64,000 nt of DNA from Streptomyces sp. R21 (lineage in GTDB: Bacteria; Actinomycetota; Actinomycetes; Streptomycetales; Streptomycetaceae). The translations under genes and the position numbers were made by a program. The stretch is taken from the NCBI RefSeq assembly GCF_041051975.1, contig NZ_CP163435.1, positions 4,340,001 to 4,404,000 of the forward strand. The letters run 5' to 3'. This document shows, piece after piece, positions 35,097-43,039 of the stretch (position 1 is the first letter of the stretch; every line of letters starts with the position of its first letter). The notes below the pieces were generated by a model. It did no database searches. It saw only the letters and a list, made by a program, of their open reading frames with translations, and had not been told where the DNA came from.

Positions 35097-35943
35097 CGCG
35101 CAGGCTCGCGGTCACGATCAGCGGGACGCCGAGCGCCTGGACGAGGCCGATGTGGTGGCCGTACACCAGCCAGTCCATGACCATGGCGACCGCCGGGTAG
35201 GTGAAGGCGAGGACGGCGATCTTCGAGGTCGGCAGCTTGGCGTAGGCGGCGTACATCAGGACGTACATCAGGCCGGTGTGGATCAGTCCGAGGCCGGCCA
35301 GCCAGCCCCAGTTCGCGCCGGTGCCGCTCATCGCGCCGAAGTCGGCGAAGGGGAGCAGCAGCGGGATGCCGACGAGAACCTGGACCAGGGCGATGAGGTG
35401 CGGGCGGACGCCGGTGACGCGCTTGGTGACGAGGGTGGACAGGCCGTAGAGAAGCGCGGCGAGGAGGGCCTGGCCGACGCCGATCAGGTAACTGCTGTCG
35501 CCGCTCGTGAAGTCCGAGGGCGTGACGCCCGAGACCAGGATCAGTCCCGCGAAGGCGACCGCGATCCAGCCGACCTTCCCCGCGGTGAGCCGCTCGCGGA
35601 AGAACAGGGCACCGAGCAGGACCACGTAGAACGGCTGTGTGTGGTAGACGACCGTCGCGACGGAGATCGAGGTGTTCTCGTACGCCGAGAACAGCAGGAC
35701 CCAGTTGAAGACGATGAACACCCCACCGAGGACGGCGAGTCCGAGGGTGCGCGGGGTGAAGCCGTGGCTGCGCAGCCAGCCGCGGGAGACGACGTAGGCG
35801 CCGAGGGCGAGCGCCCCGAACAGGACGCGGAAGAACACGACGTTGAAGGGCGAGGCGCCGGACTCGACGACGAAGATGCCGAGGGTGCCGGAGAGCACCA
35901 TCGCGGCTGTCAGCTGGGCGGTTCCCTTGTTCTCTGAGGTCAT
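34993..35943 (-). CDS. EamA/DMT family transporter
   Basis: 316 residues with ten helices in two EamA repeats (MVLSGTLGIFVVESGASPFN and LIGVGQALLAALLYGLSTLV). Such carriers usually export metabolites or amino acids. After the last helix, about 35 residues of Ala/Pro/Thr-rich tail (TPAAAPAPRTVAHAPEAASR) are encoded opposite the lysR-type 3' end. The tail looks like a readthrough extension of a shorter ancestral protein. The substrate is unknown. Confidence 0.88.
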   Translation of the reverse strand: MTSENKGTAQLTAAMVLSGTLGIFVVESGASPFNVVFFRVLFGALALGAYVVSRGWLRSHGFTPRTLGLAVLGGVFIVFNWVLLFSAYENTSISVATVVYHTQPFYVVLLGALFFRERLTAGKVGWIAVAFAGLILVSGVTPSDFTSGDSSYLIGVGQALLAALLYGLSTLVTKRVTGVRPHLIALVQVLVGIPLLLPFADFGAMSGTGANWGWLAGLGLIHTGLMYVLMYAAYAKLPTSKIAVLAFTYPAVAMVMDWLVYGHHIGLVQALGVPLIVTASLRVTLARTPAAAPAPRTVAHAPEAASRTATPVASEA

Positions 35944-36144
35944 GTCAGTGAAGGTACGAGCGGGCGGCGAGCCCGGTCCACGAGCCAGTGGGGCGTCCTG
36001 CCGATGGGCTCATCGGCTCCGTCGATGAGGGCAGGCCGGGGCAGGCCCGGGGGCCGATACCTACAGGTTGTACGCCGGTGAGCCGCCCGGAGCGGACAAT
36101 GCGCCCCTGGGCCGGGAGGGGCGAGAACCGGACACTTACCTCGC

Positions 36145-37542
36145 ATGACGACTGCTCCCGCCAGTTCAGCCACCACCATCGCCCCCGAGTACGGCGACAA
36201 GGTCATCGCCGTGGAGACGGCGGGCTCGGAACCGATTCCCGACGCCGAACGGCACGGCAGCCCGCTCCAGTTGCTGTGGACGTGGGCCTCCCCGAACATC
36301 GAGTTCGCGACCGTGTACATCGGCGTGATCTCGGTCCTCTTCTTCGGCCTGAGCTTCTGGCAGGCGACGGCCGCGATCCTCCTCGGCACCGCGATCGGCG
36401 CGCTCACGCAGGGTGTGCTGTCGCTGGACGGGCCCCGGTTCGGCGTGCCGCAGATGGTGATCGGCCGGTTCTCCTTCGGTCACAAGGGCAACCTCCTGCC
36501 GTCCGGTGTCAACGCGCTGGTGGCGGGCGTGGGCTGGTTCGCGGTCAACAGCCTGAGTGCGGCCTTCGCGCTGAACACGCTGGCGGGACTGCGGCCGCTG
36601 CCCTCCCTGCTGCTCGTGGTGGCGGCGGAGATCCTGATCGGCTTCATCGGCCACAACTTCGTGCACGTCTTCGAGAGGTACGCGTTCCCGGCGCTCGCGG
36701 TGGTCTTCCTGCTGGCCGGTGTGTGGACCTTCAAGGACGCGCACCTCGGCGGGGGCGGGGCGAGCGGAGGTCTTGGCGGCTTCCTCCTTGCGTTCAGCAC
36801 GGCGTGGGGGTACGCGGCGGGCTGGAACCCGTACGCCACGGACTACTCGCGCTATCTGCCGCGTACGGCGAGCAGGTTCAAAACCGTGCTGTACCCGGCG
36901 CTCGGCCTGTTCGTGTCGGTCGCGCTCGTCGCGGTGATCGGCGCGGCCTCGGCGACGATCCTGGCGCCGAAGGACGCGAGCCCCACGGCGGCCTTCACCG
37001 GTCATCTGCCGGGCTGGCTGGGCGACTTGACCTTGCTCGCGATCATCCTCGGCGCGATCTCCGCGAACGCCCTGAACGTCTACTCCTCCGCCATCTCGGT
37101 CACCTCGCTCGGCCTGAGGCTGCCCGCCTGGCTGGGCCGGGGCATGCTGGTCGTGCTGTCCGGGGTCGTCGGTACGGCGGCGGCGTGGGCGTCCCTGTCG
37201 GACGCGGGCTCGGCGTACGAGGCGTTCCTGCTGGTCATCGCGTACTGGGTCGGGCCGTGGCTCGGGGTCGTGCTGGTCGAGCGGTGGCTCCGGTCCCGTA
37301 CGACGGCGGACGAGGAGCTGGCGCGCCGGCTGGGCGACCGCTCGTACACCAACTGGCCCGGAATCACAGCCCTGTTGATCGGCATCGCGGTCTCCGTCCC
37401 GCTCTTCTCCAACCAGGAGAAGTACGTCGGCTGGGTGCCGGAGCACTACCCGTCGTTCGGCGACATCACGTGCCTGGTCGGGTTCGCGGTGAGCGGGGGG
37501 CTGTATGCGGTGCTGCGGCGCGGACCGCGCGGCGCGGAGTAG
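36145..37542 (+). CDS. NCS1 purine/cytosine permease family transporter
   Basis: 465 residues with twelve helices. The N-terminal signature SPLQLLWTWASPNIEFATVY and GPRFGVPQMVIGRFSFGHKG, with SANALNVYSSAISVTSLGLR later, are typical of NCS1 symporters for cytosine, purines, allantoin or hydantoins. No obvious ribosome site precedes the ATG. The PucR/deaminase/oxygenase genes 6-9 kb to the right could use its substrate, but they are not in the same operon. Confidence 0.9.
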   Translation: MTTAPASSATTIAPEYGDKVIAVETAGSEPIPDAERHGSPLQLLWTWASPNIEFATVYIGVISVLFFGLSFWQATAAILLGTAIGALTQGVLSLDGPRFGVPQMVIGRFSFGHKGNLLPSGVNALVAGVGWFAVNSLSAAFALNTLAGLRPLPSLLLVVAAEILIGFIGHNFVHVFERYAFPALAVVFLLAGVWTFKDAHLGGGGASGGLGGFLLAFSTAWGYAAGWNPYATDYSRYLPRTASRFKTVLYPALGLFVSVALVAVIGAASATILAPKDASPTAAFTGHLPGWLGDLTLLAIILGAISANALNVYSSAISVTSLGLRLPAWLGRGMLVVLSGVVGTAAAWASLSDAGSAYEAFLLVIAYWVGPWLGVVLVERWLRSRTTADEELARRLGDRSYTNWPGITALLIGIAVSVPLFSNQEKYVGWVPEHYPSFGDITCLVGFAVSGGLYAVLRRGPRGAE

Positions 37543-37569
37543 CCGGCCGGTTCAGGTGTGGGCGGCGGT

Positions 37570-37902
37570 TCAGACCGCGGGGTCCTCGCGCAGGACGAGG
37601 GCGAGCAGTCCAGGAAAACGGGCGTCGAACTCGTCCCGCCTGAGCCGGTTGACGCGCCTCGGCCCTTCGTCACGCTGCTCGACCAGCCCGGCGCCCCGCA
37701 GAACGGCGAAGTGATGGCTGAGGGCTGCCTTCCCGACGGGCACGTCGAAGCTGCCGCAGCTGCGCGACCACTCGGCTGAACCCGCCAACTCCCGTACGAG
37801 GCTGAGGCGTACGGGATCCGCGAGCGCACCGAGGGCGGTGAGGACGGGGACGTCGTGGGGGTGGGTGTGCTCGGGAGCGGCCCGGTGACTCGTGGCGGCC
37901 AT
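37570..37902 (-). CDS. ArsR-type winged-helix regulator
   Basis: 110 residues. The fold is visible in LTALGALADPVRLSLVRELA, VGKAALSHHFAVLRGAGLVE and QRDEGPRRVNRLRRDEFDAR. There is no CxC metal site, so a metal sensor is unlikely; one Cys (SRSCGSFDVP) could be redox-active. It is divergent from a quinone oxidoreductase gene with a 46-bp nested palindrome between them, and most likely represses both. Confidence 0.9.
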   Translation of the reverse strand: MAATSHRAAPEHTHPHDVPVLTALGALADPVRLSLVRELAGSAEWSRSCGSFDVPVGKAALSHHFAVLRGAGLVEQRDEGPRRVNRLRRDEFDARFPGLLALVLREDPAV

Positions 37903-37938
37903 GCCGTCCTCCTCAATGCCGTGTACCGCTTGCGGAGT

Positions 37939-37984
37939 GTTCGATGAAAACCATACACTCCCGAGTGTTCGCTTTTCATTGAAC
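37939..37984. promoter_or_regulatory. 46-bp nested palindrome, probable ArsR-type operator
   Basis: GTTCGATGAAAA (37939-37950) pairs with TTTTCATTGAAC (37973-37984) with one mismatch. The inner ACACTC-CC-GAGTGT (37955-37968) is perfect. Both dyads share the same centre between 37961 and 37962, and 18 of 23 positions per half are symmetric. It fills most of the divergent promoter between the regulator and the oxidoreductase; TACACT at 37954-37959 could be a -10 box inside it. Confidence 0.75.
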
Positions 37985-38006
37985 AGCCGAGCCAGGGGTG
38001 TGTGGC

Positions 38007-38996
38007 ATGCGCGCGATCGAGTTCCAGGAGTACGGCGGTCCCGAGGTCCTCAGGACCGTGGAGGCGGACGTCCCCGAGCCGGGACCGGGACAGGTGAGCA
38101 TCGACGTGGCGTACGTCGGCGTGAACTTCGCGGACCTGAAGGCGCGTTCGGAGGGCTACCGGGTGCCGAGTCTGCCGTTCCGGCCGGGCCTCGAGGTCTC
38201 CGGCCGGGTCCGGGCGGTCGGCGCGGGCGTCGAGGGCCTGGCGCCCGGCCAGGAGGTGGCGGCCCTCACCGAGGGCGGCGCCTACGCGGACGTGGTCGTG
38301 GCCGACGCCGTGACCGTCTTCCCGCTCCCGGCCGGCGTGGACCTGCGTACCGGCGCGACCCTTCCGACGGTGCTGCCGACGGCATACGCCCTGCTCCACA
38401 AGGTGGGCCGCGTGCAGGTCGGCGAGACGGTCCTCGTCCAGGGCGCGGCGGGCGGAGTCGGCACGGTCCTGGGCCAGTTGGCGAAGGCGGCGGGCGCGGG
38501 GGCGGTGTACGGCGTGGTGTCGAGCGCGGCGAAGGCGAAGTACGCGCTCGACCACGGCTACGACGACGTCTTCGCCGGTCCCTCCGACGAGGCCTTCTTC
38601 GTGGACGAGGTGCGCGCCGCGACGTCCGGCCGGGGCGTGGACCTGGCCCTGGACCCGGTGGGCGGCGACACCCTGCGCGGCAGCCTCGCCTCCCTGGCCC
38701 CGTTCGGCCGCCTGGTCTCCTTCGGCAACGCCAGCTCGGCCGCGCCCTGGCAGGTGGGCCAGCCGGAGCTGTACCCCACCGCCCTCTCGGTCGCCGGGTT
38801 CTCCATCCTCACCCTCGCCACGACGGCCCCCGCCGAGCTGCGCGCGCTTGCGGAGGAGTCCTTCAAGGCCGTGGTCGAGGGCGCGGTGACCCTGCCGGTG
38901 ACCGCGGAGTTCGCTCTCGCCGAGGCGGCGGAGGCCCACCGGCTGATGGGAACGCGGACGAGCACGGGGAAGCTGCTGCTGCGGGTGAACGCCTGA
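38007..38996 (+). CDS. NADPH:quinone oxidoreductase (zeta-crystallin-like MDR)
   Basis: 329 residues from ATG 38007, with AGGGG eight bases upstream. The GroES-like domain (MRAIEFQEYGGPEVLRTVEA) and nucleotide site VLVQGAAGGVGTVLGQLAKA are intact, and no zinc ligands are present. The enzyme should reduce quinones or alpha,beta-unsaturated carbonyls with NADPH. It is divergent from the ArsR-type regulator, with the 46-bp palindrome between. It belongs to the same broad family as the enzyme encoded at 20035-21045 but is controlled by a different regulator type. Confidence 0.92.
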   Translation: MRAIEFQEYGGPEVLRTVEADVPEPGPGQVSIDVAYVGVNFADLKARSEGYRVPSLPFRPGLEVSGRVRAVGAGVEGLAPGQEVAALTEGGAYADVVVADAVTVFPLPAGVDLRTGATLPTVLPTAYALLHKVGRVQVGETVLVQGAAGGVGTVLGQLAKAAGAGAVYGVVSSAAKAKYALDHGYDDVFAGPSDEAFFVDEVRAATSGRGVDLALDPVGGDTLRGSLASLAPFGRLVSFGNASSAAPWQVGQPELYPTALSVAGFSILTLATTAPAELRALAEESFKAVVEGAVTLPVTAEFALAEAAEAHRLMGTRTSTGKLLLRVNA

Positions 38997-39015
38997 GCCT
39001 CCCGGGGACGGGGTC

Positions 39016-39468
39016 TCAGTCCTCGTTCGGCGGCCAGGTCTTCCAGGCCAGCTCCAGCCGCTGATAGGCGTCGTCGAACCAGGAGTCGACGAGCGGAACG
39101 GTCACCGTCACGGCAGTCATGGCCGTCGAGTCGTCCCTGACGGTGACGTGGACCCGCTCACCGTCCCCGTCCCGCTCGATGTGCAGGTCGGGACCGCGCG
39201 TGCCCTCCCGCCAGGCGATGTCCTGCCCGGCGTCGAGCGCGTCCAGGGCCTCCTGCCACTGCCGCAGCTCCTCCGGGAAGACCCAGGCCTTGAGACTCCC
39301 GCGCACGAAGGGGGTGTCGACGACGAACTCGGCGGCCAGCACCTCGAATTCGGCGGATTCGGCACCGGCCGCGGCGAGATCCTCCCGCCGCTCCCTCCCG
39401 GTGATGCGAAGGACAACACTGTTGCCCTCCCCCTCCAGGCGGATCAGATCCATCGGCTCCTCGACCAC
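39016..39468 (-). CDS. DUF5959-like protein
   Basis: 150 residues from GTG 39468, six bases after GGGGAGG; an ATG at 39453 is also possible. Beta-rich, with MDLIRLEGEGNSVVLRITGR, FVVDTPFVRGSLKAWVFPEE and WQEALDALDAGQDIAWREGT, which I recognise from Streptomyces proteins annotated DUF5959. No catalytic residues stand out and there is no signal peptide. It is convergent with the oxidoreductase gene. The function is unknown. Confidence 0.72.
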   Translation of the reverse strand: MVEEPMDLIRLEGEGNSVVLRITGRERREDLAAAGAESAEFEVLAAEFVVDTPFVRGSLKAWVFPEELRQWQEALDALDAGQDIAWREGTRGPDLHIERDGDGERVHVTVRDDSTAMTAVTVTVPLVDSWFDDAYQRLELAWKTWPPNED

Positions 39469-39554
39469 GAACACCCTCCCCGTTCACCCGCACACGCACG
39501 TACGTGGCCGAACCATATCCGCCGTGACAGACCCACGGTCTACCGTTCCCGACC

Positions 39555-40238
39555 ATGACCGAGACCTCACCGCACCCGGACATCACCCGCCCCCACACGG
39601 ACGCCACGCGCTCCTCCTACGACACCGTCGCCGTCGCCTACGCCGATCTCCTCGATGCCGAGTTGGGGAACAAGCCGTTCGACCGGGCCATGCTGGGCGC
39701 GTTCGCCGAGCAGGTGCGGGCGTCGGGCGTGCCGGGACCGGTGGCGGACCTCGGGTGCGGACCGGGCCGGGTGGCGGCGTACCTCGACGGTCTCGGGCTC
39801 GGGCTCGACCTCCTCGGGATCGACCTGTCCCCGGAGATGGTGGCCGTGGCCCGCCACCGCCACCCGCGGCACCGGTTCGAGGTCGGCTCCATGACCGCGC
39901 TCGACCTCAGGGACGACTCGCTCGCCGGAGCCCTCGTCTGGTACTCCACCGTGCACACACCGCCGGAGGAACTCCCGGTGATGTTCGGCGAGTTCAACCG
40001 CACCCTCGCCCCTGGCGGCCACCTGCTCATCGCCTTCAAGGTCGGCGACGAACGGGTCCGCCTGGAGCACGCGTACGGCCACCCGGTCGCCCTCGACGTG
40101 TACCGCTTCCCGCCCGACCTGGTCGCCGGACTGCTGCGCGAGGCGGGCCTCGTCGAGGTCGCCCGGCTCGTCCGCGAGGCCGACGCGCAGGAGAAGACCC
40201 CGCAGGCGTTCATCCTCGCCCGCAAGCCGCAGCGGTAG
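39555..40238 (+). CDS. Class I SAM-dependent methyltransferase
   Basis: 227 residues. The SAM motif is PVADLGCGPGRVAAYLDGLG, with the acidic end of strand two in DLLGIDLSPEMVAVARHRHP, and post-motif strands LAGALVWYSTVHTPPEELPV and LAPGGHLLIAFKVGDE. This is the common small-molecule methyltransferase fold; the substrate is unpredictable. It stands alone between the divergent DUF5959-like gene and a secreted TIM-barrel gene. Confidence 0.88.
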   Translation: MTETSPHPDITRPHTDATRSSYDTVAVAYADLLDAELGNKPFDRAMLGAFAEQVRASGVPGPVADLGCGPGRVAAYLDGLGLGLDLLGIDLSPEMVAVARHRHPRHRFEVGSMTALDLRDDSLAGALVWYSTVHTPPEELPVMFGEFNRTLAPGGHLLIAFKVGDERVRLEHAYGHPVALDVYRFPPDLVAGLLREAGLVEVARLVREADAQEKTPQAFILARKPQR

Positions 40239-40357
40239 TGGTCGGCACGAACCGTCATACCTTCGTCGCCCCTCCGTAGACCATCGGCGGACGGCACCCG
40301 GCACCCCCGCTTCCCAGACTGGTCACAGGACACGACGACGTGACATCGGGAGGCGCG

Positions 40358-41512
40358 ATGCGGGACATCAGCCGGGCACGGTTTCTTGGGATGGCGGCGG
40401 CGGTCGGGGGCGCGGCGGTGCTGCCGGCTGCGGGGCGGGCCGGGGCGGCTGCCGGGCGGCACGGGCTGTCGTATCGCGGGGTGGTCTACGAGGTGGGCGA
40501 GGGCGAGACGCCGGGGACGGCGTGGAGCCCGGCGCGGATGCGGGCGGACATCCGGGTCATCGCCCACGACCTGCACGCGAGCGCCGTCAAGGTCACGGGG
40601 GACGGCGTCGAGCGGCTCACCTCGACCGCCGAGGCCGCGGCCGAGCGCGGGCTGAACGTCTGGCTGGAGCCGACCCTGGCCGACGTGCCGCAGCGGGACA
40701 TCCTCGACCATCTGGCGCAGACGGGCCGGTTCGCCGAGCGGCTGCGGCGGCAGGGGGCCGGGGTGCACTTCAGCGTGGGCTGCGAGTTCATGCTGTTCGT
40801 GCCCGGAATCGTGCCGGGGGCGACCGTGCAGGAGCGGGTGGAGAATCTGCTGAGCGGGAACTTCGACCCGGTGCGGACGGCGCGGCTGCTGCGCCGGTTC
40901 ACCGCGCGGGCGGCGGCGGTCGGCCGGTCGGTGTTCCACGGCACGATGACGTACGCGGCCGCCGAGGACGAGGACGTCGACTGGTCACTCTTCGACCTGG
41001 TCGGCATCGACTACTACGCGTACTTCCACCGCCGCTCCGACTACGTACGCGACCTCTCCAAGTACACCCGCTTCGGGAAGCCGCTCGCCATCACCGAGTT
41101 CGGCTGCTGCACCTTCAAGGGCGCCCCCGAGCAGGGCGGCATGGGCTGGAACGTCGTCGACGACACGAAGAATCCGCCCGAGATCAAGGGCGACCTGGTC
41201 CGCAGCGAACACACCCAGGCCGCGTACCTGACGGACGTGCTCTCCGCCTTCGAGTCGATGAACCTCTACGCGGCGATGGCGTACACCTTCGTCACCCCCG
41301 ACGCCCCGCACCGCCGCAAGCGCCGCCTCGACCTGGACATGGCGAGCTACAGCATCGTGAAGTCCATCAAGGACGACCCCCGGGACCCGGCCTCGGACTG
41401 GCACTGGGAACCCAAGGAGTCCTTCCACGCGCTGGCGCGGCGGTATGCGCGCCCGGTGCGGGCCGATCTGAGCGGCGGTCAGACGGCCGCCGGGGCCCCG
41501 AGCGTCGCGTAG
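40358..41512 (+). CDS. Secreted TIM-barrel, glycoside-hydrolase-like protein
   Basis: 384 residues from ATG 40358, which has GGGAGG just upstream; an in-frame GTG at 40340 does not. The signal peptide is SRARFLGMAAAVGGAAVLPA, close to but not a strict twin-arginine signal. The body (YRGVVYEVGEGETPGTAWSP, LNVWLEPTLADVP, FSVGCEFMLFVPG, DLVGIDYYAYFHRR, LAITEFGCC, MAYTFVTPDAPHRR) follows the strand order of a clan GH-A barrel, with Glu in GCE and TEFG at the positions of acid/base and nucleophile. Homologues I remember are annotated 'abortive infection protein', which this architecture does not support. The substrate is unknown. Confidence 0.75.
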   Translation: MRDISRARFLGMAAAVGGAAVLPAAGRAGAAAGRHGLSYRGVVYEVGEGETPGTAWSPARMRADIRVIAHDLHASAVKVTGDGVERLTSTAEAAAERGLNVWLEPTLADVPQRDILDHLAQTGRFAERLRRQGAGVHFSVGCEFMLFVPGIVPGATVQERVENLLSGNFDPVRTARLLRRFTARAAAVGRSVFHGTMTYAAAEDEDVDWSLFDLVGIDYYAYFHRRSDYVRDLSKYTRFGKPLAITEFGCCTFKGAPEQGGMGWNVVDDTKNPPEIKGDLVRSEHTQAAYLTDVLSAFESMNLYAAMAYTFVTPDAPHRRKRRLDLDMASYSIVKSIKDDPRDPASDWHWEPKESFHALARRYARPVRADLSGGQTAAGAPSVA

Positions 41513-41790
41513 GCCTGCTGGAGCGGGCTGAGGACGGGCGCGGGCGCGGCGGCCGGCTCCGGGCCACGGCAGGTGAAGCCGAGAGCGGTCATGGCCCGGA
41601 GGACTTCGTCGGCGGTGAAATCGCGACGGTCCTGACGTGTGATGACCTGCCCGACCTGCTTGATGGGGTAGGTGCGACGGCCGATGATCACGGACGGCCC
41701 GAAGACTTCCTCAGGCTTGACGCCCTTCATCGATTCCAGGACGCCACTTTTGGTGAGGTCGAACGGGAAACGGGCGATGACACAGCGCAT
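41479..41790 (-). CDS. Small conserved SCO5918-like protein
   Basis: 103 residues. MRCVIARFPFDLTKSGVLES, GPSVIIGRRTYPIKQVGQVI and DFTADEVLRAMTALGFTCRG match, from memory, Streptomyces proteins named 'SCO5918 family', which often sit beside cold-shock and RNA-helicase genes. The C-terminus is Ala/Pro-rich. GAGG lies four bases before the ATG. It is last in the MerR-CBS-small-protein run and overlaps the convergent TIM-barrel gene by 34 bp. No biochemical role is known to me. Confidence 0.8.
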   Translation of the reverse strand: MRCVIARFPFDLTKSGVLESMKGVKPEEVFGPSVIIGRRTYPIKQVGQVITRQDRRDFTADEVLRAMTALGFTCRGPEPAAAPAPVLSPLQQAYATLGAPAAV

Positions 41791-41843
41791 GATGCCTCAC
41801 AGGAGAAGGACGAAGGGGGATGGTTCAGCCGCGGTGAGGCGGT

Positions 41844-42134
41844 TCAGCCGGCAAGGGCGCGATCGCTGCGGATGTCCCGCAGCTGGAGCCGGTCCGTGTA
41901 CGCGGAGCTGTCACGGACCGCGGTGAGCTGGGCCTGCGTGACCAGTCCGGTGCACAGGCCGCTGTCGTCGCAGACGCGCAGGCGCCCGGTGCGAGCGCTG
42001 GTCATGACGGACAGGGCGACCTCGACCGTCATGTCGTCCCAGACCTGCGGTCCGGCCGTCTCCGTCGCGTCGGCCACCGGCCGGTGCACGGGGGTGGCGA
42101 TCGTCGAGCGGGGCTGCATCTGAACCAGCGTCAA
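41844..42134 (-). CDS. CBS-domain protein with a TTG start
   Basis: 96 residues. WDDMTVEVALSVMTSARTGR, RVCDDSGLCTGLVTQAQLTA and RLQLRDIRSDRALAG read as about one and a half CBS motifs, the adenosine-ligand-binding module. The start is the TTG at 42134: a perfect AGGAGG lies six bases upstream of it, whereas the nearest ATG (42119) is 21 bases from that site. It lies between the MerR gene and the SCO5918-like gene on the same strand. A 21-bp dyad sits just upstream of the ribosome site. Confidence 0.75.
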   Translation of the reverse strand: MTLVQMQPRSTIATPVHRPVADATETAGPQVWDDMTVEVALSVMTSARTGRLRVCDDSGLCTGLVTQAQLTAVRDSSAYTDRLQLRDIRSDRALAG

Positions 42135-42152
42135 AAGGTGCCTCCTGCAGAG

Positions 42153-42173
42153 CTTGATACAAGACGTATCAAG
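42153..42173. promoter_or_regulatory. Perfect CTTGATAC dyad upstream of the CBS gene
   Basis: CTTGATAC (42153-42160), AAGAC, GTATCAAG (42166-42173): arms of eight, spacer of five. It ends seven bases upstream of the AGGAGG of the CBS gene. It could be a MerR-type operator or an RNA hairpin controlling access to the ribosome site. A second, weaker pairing (ATTCCTC 42176-42182 with GAGGAAT 42198-42204) lies next to it. Confidence 0.6.
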
Positions 42174-42351
42174 GAATTCCTCAGTGCGGAGCAGCGCGAG
42201 GAATCGTAAGAATGGACCGAATGGGTCCGATGGGCCGAATGGCACACGAAAGCAAACCTGAATTCTTGCGACAGTAGCACGCCGCAGCAAGCCGAGGACG
42301 TTGAATTATTCCACTCTGTGCGCTTCTGTTCCTTGCGGCAAAACCACTGCC

Positions 42352-42687
42352 TCAGGCCTTGGGGGAACCGGACGACCCGGCCTCCCGGCGGTACTCGGCG
42401 TTGATGCGCTGGGCCTCTTCGAGCTGGTCCTCAAGGATGATGATGCGACAGGCGGCCTCGATGGGGGTGCCCTGGTCGACCAGTTCGCGGGCTCGGGCGG
42501 CGATGCGCAGCTGGTAGCGGGAGTACCGGCGGTGGCCGCCTTCGGAGCGCAGTGGGGTGATCAGTCGGGCTTCCCCGATGGCGCGGAGGAACCCCTGGCT
42601 GGTGCCGAGCAGCTCGGCGGCCCGGCCCATGGTGTAGGCGGGATAGTCGTCGTCGTCGAGACGGCCGTACGAGTCGTCTGCTGTCAT
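42352..42687 (-). CDS. MerR family regulator, short form
   Basis: 111 residues from ATG 42687, with GAGG five bases upstream. After a short acidic N-terminus comes the winged-helix PAYTMGRAAELLGTSQGFLR, then ARLITPLRSEGGHRRYSRYQ (the MerR GGxRxY element) and a dimerisation helix (ILEDQLEEAQRINAEYRREA). No effector domain with Cys is present. It is first in the MerR-CBS-SCO5918-like run. A strong hairpin (42714-42746) lies 27 bp upstream of the ATG. Confidence 0.88.
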   Translation of the reverse strand: MTADDSYGRLDDDDYPAYTMGRAAELLGTSQGFLRAIGEARLITPLRSEGGHRRYSRYQLRIAARARELVDQGTPIEAACRIIILEDQLEEAQRINAEYRREAGSSGSPKA

Positions 42688-42713
42688 TTGCACCTCTCTG
42701 TGGAACGCGTCGA

Positions 42714-42746
42714 GGGGCCCTGGCGCCATACCGGCACCAGGGCCCC
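42714..42746 (-). terminator. 14-bp hairpin before the MerR gene
   Basis: GGGGCCCTGGCGCC (42714-42727) and GGCACCAGGGCCCC (42733-42746) pair over 14 positions, 13 by Watson-Crick and one as a G-U wobble when read from the minus strand, with a five-base loop. In front of a coding start it acts either as an attenuator for MerR or as the end of an upstream small RNA. Confidence 0.65.
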
Positions 42747-43014
42747 GAAGGAACTGTTACACCATCTGCCGGCCCTAGACCTGCGCCGACCTTCTGTTTC
42801 CGCATGCCCGGCCCGAACGCTGCCGGGGGTGCGGGGATCGCGAATGCGTGACCGGAGACCACCTGCCAATCGATGTCCTGCGGTACCCGGACTCAGTGCT
42901 TCCCGTCCGGGCGATCCTGATGGCGCTCAACTCCTCCGTTCTTCCCTCTGAACCAATCACTTCCTGCGGAAACTGCGTACTACGGGTCCTGCGAACTGCA
43001 ACTGCTGTCATGCC

Positions 43015-43039
43015 GCCCGGCAGTTCATGTCTGCCGGGC
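43015..43039 (-). promoter_or_regulatory. Leader hairpin overlapping a short ORF stop
   Basis: GCCCGGCAG (43015-43023) and CTGCCGGGC (43031-43039) form a perfect 9-bp stem with a seven-base loop. Read on the minus strand, the loop contains the TGA (43025-43027) of a 14-codon ORF that begins at 43069. No T-run follows, so an anti-terminator or pause structure is as likely as a terminator. Confidence 0.5.

Noticed and set aside
40358..41512. Phage-defence (abortive infection) role suggested by remembered homologue names
   Set aside because: The protein is secreted and has a hydrolase-like barrel with paired Glu; nothing in the sequence or neighbours indicates phage defence.
42775..43011. A 78-codon minus-strand ORF directly after the leader hairpin
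   Set aside because: Third-position composition is not that of a Streptomyces gene, the ribosome site is weak, and the end is Arg/Ser/Pro-rich. It was kept only as part of the leader description.
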